This document shows positions 9,544-20,165 of a DNA stretch of 64,000 bases, piece after piece; within the stretch, counting starts at the first letter, position 1; every line of letters starts with the position of its first letter. The position numbers were made by a program, and so were the translations under genes. The notes under the pieces were generated by a model. The model saw nothing but the letters and a program-made list of their open reading frames with translations, ran no database searches and was not told the origin of the DNA. Source of the DNA: Candidatus Altimarinota bacterium (lineage in GTDB: Bacteria > Patescibacteriota > Gracilibacteria > BD1-5 > UBA2023); assembly GCA_023230505.1 (NCBI GenBank), contig JALNXF010000005.1:1-64000 (forward strand). The letters are read 5' to 3'.

Positions 9544-10353
9544 TTAATCCTCAAGACAACGGACCAATAATCCATTCTCACAACTAACTCCATAACAAGA
9601 AGAAATATCTTCTGAATCGAATCTAAGAGAAAAGGCAAAATTATCATTAATATTATTAAGAGTATTTGTCCAATAACAACCAAGTCAACCACCTCTTATG
9701 AATTCACCTCTACCAGAAGCATAATAACCCGCATAATCTAATTTTAATAATTTTACTAAATTTATACGTTTTTCTTCTTGCGAATTTCAAGGCATAAATG
9801 AAATTATTTGTTGCCAAGCTTGATAATCTGGAACTCTTTTTCATAGTTTTTCTGTCTCTTCTTGAGCTGAGTCAAATGTAAAATATGTAAATCAACTTTC
9901 TTTCCATATTCAGTATATTTTACGAAAAGGATTATCTAATGTTATAAAATTATATATTTTTTTAAAAAATCATTCTTTCTTTTTTTCCGGAGTAGGAACT
10001 GAAAAATCTTCTCTTTCAAATTTGATATATTCTCAATGAATTCATTTTATTCATATAAAATTTTCTCAAAATATAAGACTTTTTCAATTTTCTCTGTACC
10101 AATCTGGATACTTATTTTGCCAGTATTTTACTAAATGTTTATCATCTTGAGTATATCATAAATTTATTGTTTCTTGTTGATTTAGTTTTTCTAATTCCCT
10201 TTTCCTTCTCTCATTTTCTTCCATTGCTGGAAGTGCAGTTTTGATTAGTTCTCTGTTTTGTTCAACTAGTCTCTGCATTTCTGGAGTTATTACGGGGGGC
10301 TTGATTTTTTGAACTATTGGAGTTTGTGGGGTATGTGGAGTTTGGTTTGACAT
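9544..10353 (-). CDS. P7: FISUMP / C-type-lectin-like paralogue, diverged
   Basis: 269 aa. N-terminus MSNQTPHTPQTPIVQ then PPVITPEMQRLVEQNRELI. The middle (KYPDWYRENGKSLIFG, GKRVPDYQAWQQIISF) is the P4 type. The lectin-like end has GCYWTNTLNN and finishes ENGLLVRCLED. The 31-nt gap to P6 holds no separate promoter that I can see. Confidence 0.85.
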
Positions 10354-10375
10354 AATGGGTTTGGTTAGAGTTTAA

Positions 10376-11092
10376 TTATTTCTTTTTTATCTTAGGTTTT
10401 GCTAAATATACATAAGGGGTAATTTTCTTTTTCTTAGTTTTCTTTTTAACTTCTTTTTTAAGACAACGAACAGAAAAACCAAAAGTGCGATCATTACAAA
10501 TTGAGGGATTAATATTAATTTCATCAAATTCTAATGCAATACCATAATTAGTAGACGGCATATTAGAAGATGACCAATATCTACCGCCAACATTTTTAAT
10601 ATAATTCCTACTAATAAGTGGTTCCATATAACCATTCATTAATAAATGAAGTTTTTTTGATAATAAATGTCAATCATCTCAAAATCATTCTACAATTTTT
10701 TCCCATTGTTTTTGTGTTGGAATTTTCTTTCATAGATACTTAGCTTCTGCCTTAGCTCCTGGGTAATTGTAATACCAATTTCAATTATGTTCCCAAGCTT
10801 GTGGAATTTTAACGCTTGCTCCTAATGGATCTATCTTAATTTTCGGGTTTTGTGGTTTTCAGAGATTTTCAGTTTCTAGTTTGTATCAAGCTATTTCTAT
10901 GAATTCTTTTTTATTTTTCAATTTCTCATCTTCTTTTCTTTTTTCATTTGCCTGTAAAATAGCTATCGCTTCTGGAGCTACTTTTTGTATTATTTCATAT
11001 GTCCTCTGTAATTCTTCAGTTATTACAGGGGGTTTGATTCTTTGAACTATTGGAGTTTGTGGGGTATGTGAATTTGGGGCTTTGGTATTCAT
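10376..11092 (-). CDS. P8: FISUMP / C-type-lectin-like paralogue with Lys-rich tail
   Basis: 238 aa. Divergent N-terminal module: PPVITEELQRTYEIIQK, then APEAIAILQANEKRKEDE in place of the LVEENKKLIKTALPAME block. Middle as in P9 (QAWEHNGNWYYNYPGAKAEA, GKKIPT). Variable region from MNGYMEPL through RYWSSSNMPSTNYGIALEF to FGFSVRCLKKE, then a strongly basic tail (KKKTKKKK). Starts 3 nt after the MoxR stop codon (TAA ATT ATG). Confidence 0.85.
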
Positions 11093-11095
11093 AAT

Positions 11096-13765
11096 TTATA
11101 TATTTAAAGATTGGAATTCTTTTATCACTTTGGCTCTCACTCATATATCTGGGATGAGTGAGGTATAACAATCTAGGAATGCTTGTTTTGGTTCCGCTCA
11201 CTCACAAAGTTTTCACATCATTTTGTTTAAGTCTCTTTGGGAAACTGATACTGTAATAAAATCAGTCCTATTGGTTCCTTCCATTTTATCTTTGTATCTT
11301 TTTCTAATTACATTTGCGAGTTTTATAAGAGTGTGAATATCCTCTATTCACTCTACAAATAAATCTCCGTGGCTTTGCTTTAATTCTTCTTTTTTGGGGA
11401 AATTATAGATATTATTCCAAGCGTCTACGAATTCTTGCTCGGTCATAATATTGGCTTCTATTTTATCCACAAATTCTTGTTCCTCTTCTAACAACTCAAA
11501 ATTTGATTTTTGTTTAAGTTTTAAACTAAAGAATTTCTTAATATCATCTTCATTATATCATTTTACATCAAGTAATTTGTGATAATATGGCATATTTGCA
11601 TAAGTAATTAGTCATTCATCAAAATGAACAAAGTGAGTTCATTCTTTCTCTCAATCTAGAATTGGATAATTAATTATTTCAGGATTAGCTCTAGAACCTG
11701 TATCTTGAGGAAGTGGCTTAGTTCCAAGATAATGAGTAGGATTTTGAGTTCCAAAAATAATTACATCAGGATGAGCTTTAATATGCTCATTATCATATGG
11801 CATAGTAAGAGTTCTATTATAATCAAATAATCAATTAAGAAGCTTTAAAACATCGGGTGGCAGTGTATTTATCTCATCTAAAATAAGGATAGCTCCAGGA
11901 GTTTTTATTGCTTCATATACTTTTGAATGAAGTTTATATGTTCCATCTTTATCAATAAGCCACAAATAAGTCAATTCTTCCTTTGAAGTACGAGCATTAC
12001 AAGCAAATTTAAAAACAGGCCTGTTAGTATAATAAGCAAAAATATCAATTAATACATTTTTACCCACTCAGGCTTCTCATTCAAGAATTCCGATTCAATC
12101 TTGTCTAATTAGTTGGTCAGAAGCAAGTGAAATTACTTTTTTTAAATTATCTAGAATATACGGTGTAATCTTGATTTTATCAGAAAGTGAAGGTATTTCT
12201 CAATATTTAAATCTATTAAGCACCTCAAGTATTTTAAAAATGTGAGGAATTGCATCTTTTAGTTTAGCCTTAATTTCTTTCAAATTTTTCTTTATTTCGA
12301 CTATTTCAGGTACATTATTTTCATCATCTAGTGAGACTTTATTTTCTTTTCTTAATTCTCATAATTTTGCCATTAATTCTTTTTTTTCTGAGAATAAAGC
12401 CTCATAATCTTCAGTTTTTCTGATTTTTTCAAAGTTATTAATAATTTCTTTATATTCCTCTTTTGGAAGCTCAAAATTTTTGAATAATTTTCTATTTTCT
12501 GAAGGTCTAATTTGAAGTCCAGATTTTGATTCTTTAAAATTAATTACCACGCTATCTTTGTCTACTTTTGGGTCTATCTTCCATACAGAAGTTTGTTTTT
12601 CTCTCTGATAAACTGGAAAGCTCACATCCCCAAAATTAACCAAATCTCATTTTTTCTTTATCTTAACTATTTTTCCAGCATTTTTAAGAAGTATTTCTCT
12701 TTTTAAGTTGTTATAATTTTTTAAATAAAATTCTTTAGTTTCTTCTCTATTTTTTTTGGTATTTTTGAGATTTTTGTCTTCAATAATAAGTTCAAATTGT
12801 TTATCAACAATAAAATCTATATCTTTTAACCAAGCATTAAATTCTGGAGACTTCTCATATTTATCAAAATCAGCCCTAGAATCATATTCATCAACTTTTA
12901 TTTTTATTACTTTTTCAAAATAAGTTTCATATAATTTACTTATTTTTTTAAATAGATTTATTTCAAATTCCTCTGTGATTTTCTTTAATTCCTCTTCTAT
13001 ATCGGTTCCTGACTCTATTTTATCTCTGATTTCCTGAACATGTGATTTGAAATTATCTAAAACTTTCTCTGGATTAATGGTTACAATATAATTTTTTTCA
13101 ATTCCTTCATCAATCCAAGTAAAAATTTCATCTATTTTTTTCTTTAATTCAGGAAAGGCACTCTCAAGATATTTATCAAGCAAAGCTTGCTTAGTTTCTT
13201 CGAAGAAATCTTCTTTAATATATCCTTCATGTTCAAGATTATCAAAAAAAACTTTATTTTCTTCAAGTTCAGAATAGTTTGTATCTCTTACAATTTGTTC
13301 TTTAATTTTATTTCTATTTCTTTCAAAAATATCAGCTATTTCTGATTTTATTACATTCTCTATAAATTTATCAAATTCTTTAACTCAAGACTTTTCTAAT
13401 TTTTTGAAAATACTTTGAACAAAAGCAATATTTAAACGAAAAAATCAATCAACTAAAAGAGACTGCTCTATTGTATCAAGATGAGCCTTGTTTTCTTCTA
13501 TTGCTGATTCTGCTATTGAAGAAAAATAAGTCTCACAAAATGATTCTATATTTTTTGTAAGAGAATTGATACTACTATTTTTATCCTGTTCCAAGACATC
13601 TCAAACTCTTTTTTTAAAACCACTATATTTTTCATATAATTTATGAGCCTTTGAAATATCTCAAGGATTAGTTATAACTTCTTCTATAAGAGACTGGGTC
13701 TCGGCTATATAAGCCGAATCACTTTTAGATATCATCTCAGAATCTATACCATTTTTTGGTGCCAT
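11096..13765 (-). CDS. MoxR-type AAA+ ATPase with long N-terminal helical region
   Basis: 889 aa. The AAA+ domain lies at roughly residues 540-790: Walker A GEAGVGKN, Walker B AILILDEIN, sensor-1 region VIIFGTQNP, and a downstream RxD/ISVSQRDL-type helix as in MoxR proteins. MoxR ATPases act as chaperone-like motors that work with vWA proteins. The first ~530 residues are Glu/Lys-rich and largely helical, with no recognised domain. It is flanked by P9 (3 nt upstream) and P8 (3 nt downstream), so all three are tightly coupled in one operon. The partner vWA protein is encoded at 3026-5464 in the same island. Function as the motor of a lectin-recognition system is inference. Confidence 0.87.
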
Positions 13766-13768
13766 AAT

Positions 13769-14572
13769 TTATTTGTTAAGTTTAAAGTATTTTTTATTTG
13801 TTAATTTAGAATTAGTGTTATAAGATTTTTTATCTAGAATATTAAATATTTTGTCAGAAATTTCTGCGTTATAAAATTCTAGAATAGAATCGGGTTTTGA
13901 TTCTTTTTTTTCTGGAAAGATACAACGAACAGAAAAACCATGTGCACAATTACTGGAACCCGTAGCTATAACAATAGATTTACCGAAGTGCAGAATGAAA
14001 GAATGAGTATCACTGAGAGATGAAGATAGGTAATAACCGCTCGTGCCCTGGTCGTTATTCAGACCAGTACGATAATGACGACTACCAGCCATTGGCATAT
14101 TTAATTCTAATGACAGTCTTTCTCAATCTCTTCAAAACTCTTCTACAATTTCTTCCCATTCTTCTTTAGTTGGAATTCTTTTTCATAAATATTTAGCTTC
14201 TTGCTGAGCTCAATTAAAGTTGTAATACCAGTTTCAATCGTGTTCCCAAGCTTGTGATATAGTTTCACTGGCTTTTGTTGGATTTATTTGTATTGTTGGA
14301 TTTTGTGGTCTTCATAGATTTTTGGTTTCTAGTTTTATTCAGTTTATTTCTATGAATTCTTGTTGTTTTAATCTTTCTTCTTCTTTTCTTCTCTCATTTT
14401 CTTCCATGGCTGGAAGTGCGGTTTTGATTAGTTTTTTGTTTTCTTCAACTAGCCTCTGCAATTCTTCAGTTATTACAGGGGGTTTTATTTGATAAAGCCC
14501 TCACCCCACCCTCTCGAGAGAGGGAGAGTGAGATTGTTGAGTTGATGGGGTATGTGGAGTTTGGTTTGGCAT
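13769..14572 (-). CDS. P9: FISUMP / C-type-lectin-like paralogue, GC-rich variable end
   Basis: 267 aa. An in-frame repeat A peptide (HSPSLERVGGG) precedes PPVITEELQRLVEENKK. Middle with QAWEHDGNWYYNFNGAQQEA and GKRIPTKEEW. The variable domain starts MPMAGSRHYRTG and reaches HGFSVRCIFPEKKE, then a Lys/Asn-rich tail to LNK. It aligns with P5 codon by codon in the variable domain, with replacements at isolated positions. Its TAA is 3 nt from the MoxR ATG. Confidence 0.86.
14503..14535. repeat. GC-rich palindromic repeat A inside P9
   Basis: CCCTCACCCCACCCTCTCGA plus right arm, in frame on the minus strand, at the same N-terminal position as the copies in P4 and P5. Confidence 0.8.
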
Positions 14573-14611
14573 ATAATTATTTGTTAAGTTTTAAGTATTT
14601 TTTATTTAATT

Positions 14612-14683
14612 TACCCTCAACCCCTAAAATAGGGGAGATTATTTTTTATTCCTCCCTTATTTTAGGGGAGGTTAGGTGGGGTA
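14612..14683. repeat. 72-bp repeat B, right copy
   Basis: About 70 of 72 bases match 849-920. Here it overlaps the 3' end of P10 and supplies its last codons (TPPNLP) and stop codon, so the insertion has reshaped the C-terminus of that protein. Confidence 0.8.
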
Positions 14684-15348
14684 ATAATACAGCGCACTGG
14701 TAAAAAATTTTTGGTATTGTTTATTTGATTAATTAGAATATTACTTCTATCAAAATGGATACTATAGCCCAATTTATCATTTGAATCTAGAGCCCAAAAA
14801 TGAGCCATATTATCGAGATAAAATTTTTTCTTAGGTCAGTCCCAATAACCTACAGCCTTTAATCAAAGTTCTTTACTTAATCTTTCTCAATCTTGTCAGT
14901 AAGAAGCTGATATTTTTTGCCAATCTAGTTTTGTTGGGAGTTTTTTGCCATATTTTTGAGTTTCACGAATGGCAGCCTCTTGAGTAAATAATTGTTCTTT
15001 TTTTCAGTTAACTTTTAATTCTATAATATCTCCTTCTGGATTTATTAAAAATTCTACTTCACTTAGTAAATCCAATCACATTTCCCATTTAGATGAATCC
15101 ACTCTAAAGTTATTGGATTCTAGTCATGATTTTTCTAGAGCCTCTAAACTTAAAGGAATTTGCCTTGGTTTTTTTGGATTATCATATTCATCTGCCATTT
15201 GTTTCAATCTTCTTCAGGTTATTTCTCATTGTTCCTTAATTTGTCTTACTAATTCCTGGGTTTTTACAGGGTCATAAGCTCAAGGTTTTTCTACTTTTTT
15301 AATAACTTCTCATTTTCATGAAGAACTTTTTCAAATTTCAGCTCACAT
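14662..15348 (-). CDS. P10: divergent FISUMP-like paralogue, first gene of the island
   Basis: 228 aa. The N-terminus is unlike P1-P9: Gly/Ser/Lys-rich start, then YDPVKTQELVRQIKEQGE where the others have PPVITKELQRLVEENKK; the similarity is faint. The C-terminal part keeps the family layout (GKKLPTKLDW, GYWDG, MAHFWALDS) and ends FLPVRCIITPPNLP. The final residues come from repeat B, replacing the usual tail after VRC. It heads the longest unit, 35 nt downstream of the shared promoter-like motif, and leaves 89 nt to P9. Confidence 0.8.
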
Positions 15349-15382
15349 AATTTATTTGTTAAGTTTTAATTGATTTAAGTTT

Positions 15383-15406
15383 ATCATAATATTGAATATT
15401 TTGCAA
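15383..15406 (-). promoter_or_regulatory. Shared island promoter-like motif upstream of P10
   Basis: Minus strand TTGCAA, 12 nt (AATATTCAATAT), then TATGATAAACT, 35 nt before the P10 ATG. The spacer differs from P1 and P3 while both boxes are kept, which favours function over shared ancestry. Confidence 0.55.
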
Positions 15407-15420
15407 AATTTTGGATGTTT

Positions 15421-15448
15421 TTGACAATTAGTGTTTTAAAGTTATACT
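15421..15448 (+). promoter_or_regulatory. Sigma70-like promoter for the 15543 gene
   Basis: TTGACA (15421-15426), 16-nt spacer, TATACT (15443-15448). It points away from P10, so the 194-bp gap is a divergent control region. The start codon is about 95 nt downstream. Confidence 0.6.
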
Positions 15449-15542
15449 AAAAATATAAAAATATTGCTTTACATATTTTATAAAAAGAATATATTTGCGA
15501 AACGGCTTTGAAATTATTGAGAAATTTAAATTAATAAAAAAT

Positions 15543-17138
15543 ATGTGAAATAAATCAAAAACTAATCCAAATGATGCACTTTCAAGTGTTTTAGAAAAAA
15601 TAGATGCTAAAGCTAATGTATGACAGAAAAGAATGGAAGAAGTGGAGGTACATTTAAAGGAAATGAAAGAATGGAGAAAGGAAGTTTTGGAGTTAAATAA
15701 TAATAATTGAATTTTTGAATTAGTATCTATTTCATTTTCTTTTAAGGATTATGCTGATGTTGTATTTGCAATTATGACAAAAATAGAAAATATAGAATAT
15801 TCTGAAGAGGGAAAAAGTGAAGAAGATAAATTTGTTTTAAATACCAAAATAGTTACCCAAAGAACAGATGTTTTAAAGGAAATGAACCAAACTATTGAAA
15901 GATTACACTCAGCTAGGGAATTCTTTAAAACAAATAGTGAGCATATTTTACAGATGCTAGATAAAACCATAAATAATGGTGAAGAAATAGTTGCTTCAAT
16001 GAAATTAAAACATAGAGTTAAAAACTCTGATATAGATCAAAATGATCATGATTTTATTGAATTAAAAAATCTTTATGAGAAATTTGTAAATGCTGCAAAT
16101 ATATTAATTGATACCCATCATTCAATTTGTTCTATTTCTTTTGATAACATAGCTAACCTATATGCTATAAGATTATTTAAAAACAGTCAGACACAATTAC
16201 CAGAATTAAAGAAATTCCACAAAGTAGAAGAAATTCGTCACTTATTATCAAATAAAAGCTTGAATTCAAAAGATGGCTCATTAGGCAAATATAAGGTTTT
16301 ATTATCCCAATTAAAACAAGAAAGTAAAATTGTATCTGACGAAGTATCTAATATAGCACAAAATACAAATTTTTTATTATATCAAGTGTTACACTCTCAT
16401 TATATAGAACCAATTTCAAAACTTATGTTTATTTTAAGTGAACATATTGATAAATGCGAAAAGGCTTGCTCTGAACAAGTAAGAGCTTTAGATAAAATTG
16501 ATAATTTGATAAGTAAAATTAATTATAAAAAATGAATATTTGAGATATTTAACTCTCTTAAAAGTATAACCGATGAATATCAAACGTCTGTTTTTATTTT
16601 AAGTTGAAAATATTTTATAGTAAGAGATATTAAAAAGATTAAAGAAATTATTCAAAATATTAAATTATTTAATAAATACATACAAAAAGAATTAATTGAA
16701 GATATTAAAGTGCAGTATAAAAAAACAGGTTCTCCGCTAATTCCAAGTAGTGCGGCAAAAGAGGCAATAGAATGAGCGCATATAAATATGTGATTGATTA
16801 AAAATTTTGTTTATTTAATTTTGAAATGCCTAAATAAACAAGTTTTTGATGAAAAAATGGTAGCTTCTATCCTAGATTCTTGTGATAAACATACAGAAAT
16901 AAACAGAAAAAATCATAAAGAAATTGTAGAAAGATTAATTAGAGCAAAGGCAATTGAATTTAATAATAATTATTTTTACAAGGAGCTTATAAAAATACTT
17001 GAAACAGCAATTATAAAATATATTAAAAATGTTGATGAATATATATGACAATTCCCTATTAATGAAAAAGATTTGTCCGCTACAAATATTAAAGAATTGC
17101 TAGAAAAAATAAATTTTGATACTAGAGATCTTGGCTAA
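15543..17138 (+). CDS. Hypothetical coiled-coil protein, 531 aa
   Basis: One continuous frame with UGA as Gly, of which only two stretches (253 and 84 codons) survive in the standard code. No signal peptide; a possible weak hydrophobic stretch near LIKNFVYLILKCL (about residue 420). Mostly long amphipathic helices rich in Lys, Glu, Ile and Asn. No catalytic motif that I recognise. It is divergent from P10 across a shared control region and followed 18 nt later by an HNH-like gene, so it may belong functionally to the island. Confidence 0.7.
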
Positions 17139-17156
17139 TTAAACAATTTAGAAATT

Positions 17157-17579
17157 ATGTCAGAAAAAAATATTCACCATATAATACCAGTTTCAAGAAA
17201 TTGAAGAAAATGTGATAATAATGAGATTGTTATGAGCCTGAAATGGCATCAAAAAATACACTCAGTTTTTTGAGTTATGACTACTCACGAGAAAATTTTA
17301 TATTTATTGGATTTTTATAAACAAGAAAAAGATTATGAGGAGTTTTTAAAGTGTCTAGAATATCAAGTAAATGAACAATTATTTTATTTATGAAATTGTT
17401 TTAATAGAGAAATAAAATGAGATGGCTTAAAATGAGAGGCAATAATAAGAAATTTAGAAAATCCAACGCTAATTTTCCAAGATAAACCCATAAAAGAAAT
17501 GATTTTTCAAATACTGAATTGGGATATAAAAGTCTTGAATGAAAATAGTTTATGAGAGCTTTGCGACACTTTGAATTAA
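17157..17579 (+). CDS. HNH-like protein, 140 aa
   Basis: Near the N-terminus IHHIIPVSRNGRKCDNNEIV, then SLKWHQKIHSVFG, the HH..N..H arrangement of HNH-family nucleases (and of small HNH-like proteins common in this phylum). The rest is helical. No CxxC zinc pairs flank the motif, so it is a minimal variant. It is 18 nt downstream of the coiled-coil gene, probably in one operon. Nuclease activity is inferred from the motif only. Confidence 0.65.
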
Positions 17580-17585
17580 ATCTTA

Positions 17586-17620
17586 CTCCCTCTCTACTCG
17601 TGGAGAGGGCTGGGGTGAGG
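17586..17620. repeat. GC-rich palindromic repeat A between convergent genes
   Basis: CCCTCTCTACTCGTGGAGAG followed by GGCTGGGGTGAGG: repeat A in the opposite orientation with a variant centre. It lies exactly between the stop codons of the HNH-like gene and alr, where its hairpin could serve as a bidirectional terminator. Confidence 0.7.
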
Positions 17621-17623
17621 ACA

Positions 17624-18808
17624 TTAAATAATCTCTCTTCTAATAGTTTCTGATAATCTCGTGAAGCATTCATAAGGAATTGTTTCTGAGCGCTCGGCCA
17701 TTTTGTAGATATTGTTGTTTTTTGATAAATTATCTGAAATTATCTCAATTCTATCTCAAACATTTACTTCCAGTCAAGAAATATCAACAATTGTTAAATT
17801 CATACAGACTCTTCCAAGAATTGGAAGTGGAGAATTTTTGAAATAAAATTGAAAATTAGATGATAATTTTCGTGATAATCACTCGTAATATCCGACTGGA
17901 ATTATTCAAATAGTCATATCTTGAGGAGCTTCAAATGTACAATTATAACTCACATTTTCTCATTTTTTTATATCTTTTTTGAGGATTAGAGTTGAATTAA
18001 AAGTGAGCGCTAATTTAAGATTTTTAAGTTTTTCAAAATATTTATCATCCGGCTCGAGTGGATTAACTCAATATAGAGAAATTCCGAGTCTTAAACTATT
18101 GCAAACATTTTTTCAAAATCATTTCACAGATGCAGCAGAATTGTCTGAGTGAATATATTTTGGGTTAAATCAAGCGTTTTTTATAATATCAATACCCTGT
18201 TTAAATAATTTTTCTTGAAAAATAGAATATGAATTATCTACTGAATCCGCATCAGCAAAATGAGTTACAACTCACTCTAAATTTATATTTTTATGTTTTT
18301 TGATAAATTCTAGAAAAAACGGTAAATCCTCAATATAAATTCATTGTCTATGCATTCCAGTATCGAGTTTGAGGTGAATATTTACTGGTTTTCAAATTCT
18401 AGCCAGTTCCTCTAAAGTCCCTAAATCATAAACTACTAAAGAAGTTTTTTTGAAATTCATTTTTGAGAGATTTTCTAGCATACTATAGCCAATTATAAGA
18501 ATTTTAACATTACTTACTTCCCAAATTTTCAAAGCTTCAAAATAACTATCAACTGCAATATATTTAATTTTTCTTTCTTTTAAAATATTTGCGATTTCCC
18601 TAATTCCATGCCCATAAGCATTTGATTTTAGAACTGGAAATATATCCCATTCTGGATGTAATTTTTGGAAAATATCGAAATTATTTAAAATATTTTCGCG
18701 AGAAATATAGATATTATTGAGGGTTTTAAGTTTTGCCCTCACCCCAACCCTCTCCCAGAGGGAGAGGGAGTTTCTTTTGAGAGAAAAAAGAGTCCTAAAA
18801 ATAGACAT
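17624..18808 (-). CDS. alr: Alanine racemase
   Basis: 394 aa; converts L- to D-alanine for peptidoglycan, PLP-dependent, cytoplasmic. The PLP lysine lies in PVLKSNAYGHG (Lys61); also HLKLDTGMHRQG, HSDNSAAS, LRLGISLYGVNP and GRVCMNLTIVDIS. A short peptide from repeat A (NSLSLWERVGVRA, about residues 13-25) sits before the first conserved block; the family normally starts near LNNIYISRENI. The start at 18808 includes this peptide, and no later ATG leaves a complete domain. engB ends 6 nt upstream, suggesting one operon. Confidence 0.93.
18736..18771. repeat. GC-rich palindromic repeat A inside alr
   Basis: CCCTCACCCCAACCCTCTCC with right arm AGAGGGAGAGGG; a near-perfect copy, in frame in the N-terminal extension of alanine racemase. 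The frame used differs from that in P4, P5 and P9. Confidence 0.85.
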
Positions 18809-18814
18809 AGTGTA

Positions 18815-19399
18815 TTAATTAAAAATCTCTTCTATAGCACTTTTTTTGTATTTATCGTTTTTTGAACTATAGAGAATATATTTTGATTGTGGAAAATTGA
18901 CTTTAATTTTTGATTTTGTGTTTTCTAATTCTTTTTGGCTGGTTTTATCTACTTTATTTAGCACAATAAGTATTTTTACTCACTTTTCATTTATATAATC
19001 AAAAACCTCTATATCTTGGCTTGTAGGTCAGACGAATGCATCTATAATAATTACAACTTTAAGATTTGAATAAATATTTCACTCGAGATAATCAAGAATC
19101 ATATCCCTCAATTTTATCTGATTTTCCTTGCCTCCGACAGCAAATCAATATCCCGGAAAATCAACACATTCATGAGTTTTATTTACTCAAAAAATATTTA
19201 TAGTTCTAGTTTTTCAAGCTTTAGCTCCTGAATAAGCCAATTCTTTTTTTCAAAGAAGTGAATTAATCATTGATGATTTTCCTACATTTGACCTACCCAA
19301 AAAAAAGATTTTAGCTTTTTTGTCATCATTTTCTAGCGGTGAAATCTTACTTTCAAATTTTGTAACTGTCTTTATAAATTTCACATCTTTAATTTCCAT
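18815..19399 (-). CDS. engB: Ribosome-biogenesis GTPase EngB (YihA/YsxC)
   Basis: 194 aa, usual length. G1 GRSNVGKSS (residues 35-43), G2/G3 area with the switch Thr in GKTRTINIF and DFPGYGFA, G4 LNKVDK, G5 SSKND. EngB helps assemble the 50S subunit. The ATG at 19399 precedes the G1 motif by the expected 34 residues. It is 12 nt downstream of the unknown gene at 19412-20095 and 6 nt upstream of alr. Confidence 0.95.
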
Positions 19400-19411
19400 T
19401 TTTTGGTTTGA

Positions 19412-20095
19412 TTATTTTTTTGATTTTTTATTTACTGCATTTATTATATCTATACCAATATCATTTTCATTACTTAGTAATGACTTAGCAGAATCACTTA
19501 TAACAGTTTGTAAAATATTTATTCTTTTTGACTCTAATTTTTTCTTAGCAATTTCTGGTAAATAAGCGAAAATAAATGCTGTTCAATCATTTAATAATTT
19601 TCATCAATTTTTTACTTCTTCAATTGTTTCAGCATAATACATACCAGGAGAAACTTCAGGCGATGGAATAACTGCTTTTTGATTTCTAGGGCGAGATCTG
19701 AGTCATTCGATTGCTCCGCTGATTGTTCAATTTTTTTCTCAAATATAATTAACATAGGCTTGTGCAAATTTGTCATAAGTCCCGTCTTCATTTAATTGTC
19801 CAACAAGCGCATATCATTTTTTTGCCATTCTTTTTATAGTTTTTTGCTCTTTTTCATCTATAGACAGTAAGTCTTCTACGCTTGAATAAATATCATCATA
19901 CACATCATCGCTTGGATCTCATTGAGTCATATTTAATTCATTATTAAAATTATCAATTTTGATAGTCACAGGATTACTATAATAAACAACACAATTATTT
20001 TTTGAAATTATATTACCCAAAGAACAAGGTTTATTAGAAGTAAAATTCACCTCTTCTAAAACGGTATAATCAAAAGATTTAGCTGTATTTCACAT
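19412..20095 (-). CDS. Hypothetical protein, possibly exported, 227 aa
   Basis: Continuous with seven or more UGA codons. Not recognised. Contains two Cys in its first 40 residues (NKPCSLG, KNNCVVYY), a Gly-rich mid part, and a C-terminal helical region. The frame stays open upstream of the ATG and reads KLFNFLIFIFM just before it, like a signal peptide, but no ATG, GTG or TTG precedes that stretch in frame; a start at AUA (20128 or 20134) would be needed. T-rich DNA can mimic this, and a possible promoter at 20130-20156 would exclude it, so the ATG is kept. Confidence 0.6.
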
Positions 20096-20165
20096 AAAAA
20101 TGAAAATTAAAAAATTAAATAGTTTTATATTTATACTGAATTTTATAAAAAGTCAAGTATATTTT

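Noticed and set aside
20096..20134. Signal-peptide-like in-frame extension with AUA start for 19412-20095
   Set aside because: T-rich DNA codes hydrophobic residues by chance, no accepted start codon, and it overlaps a possible promoter.
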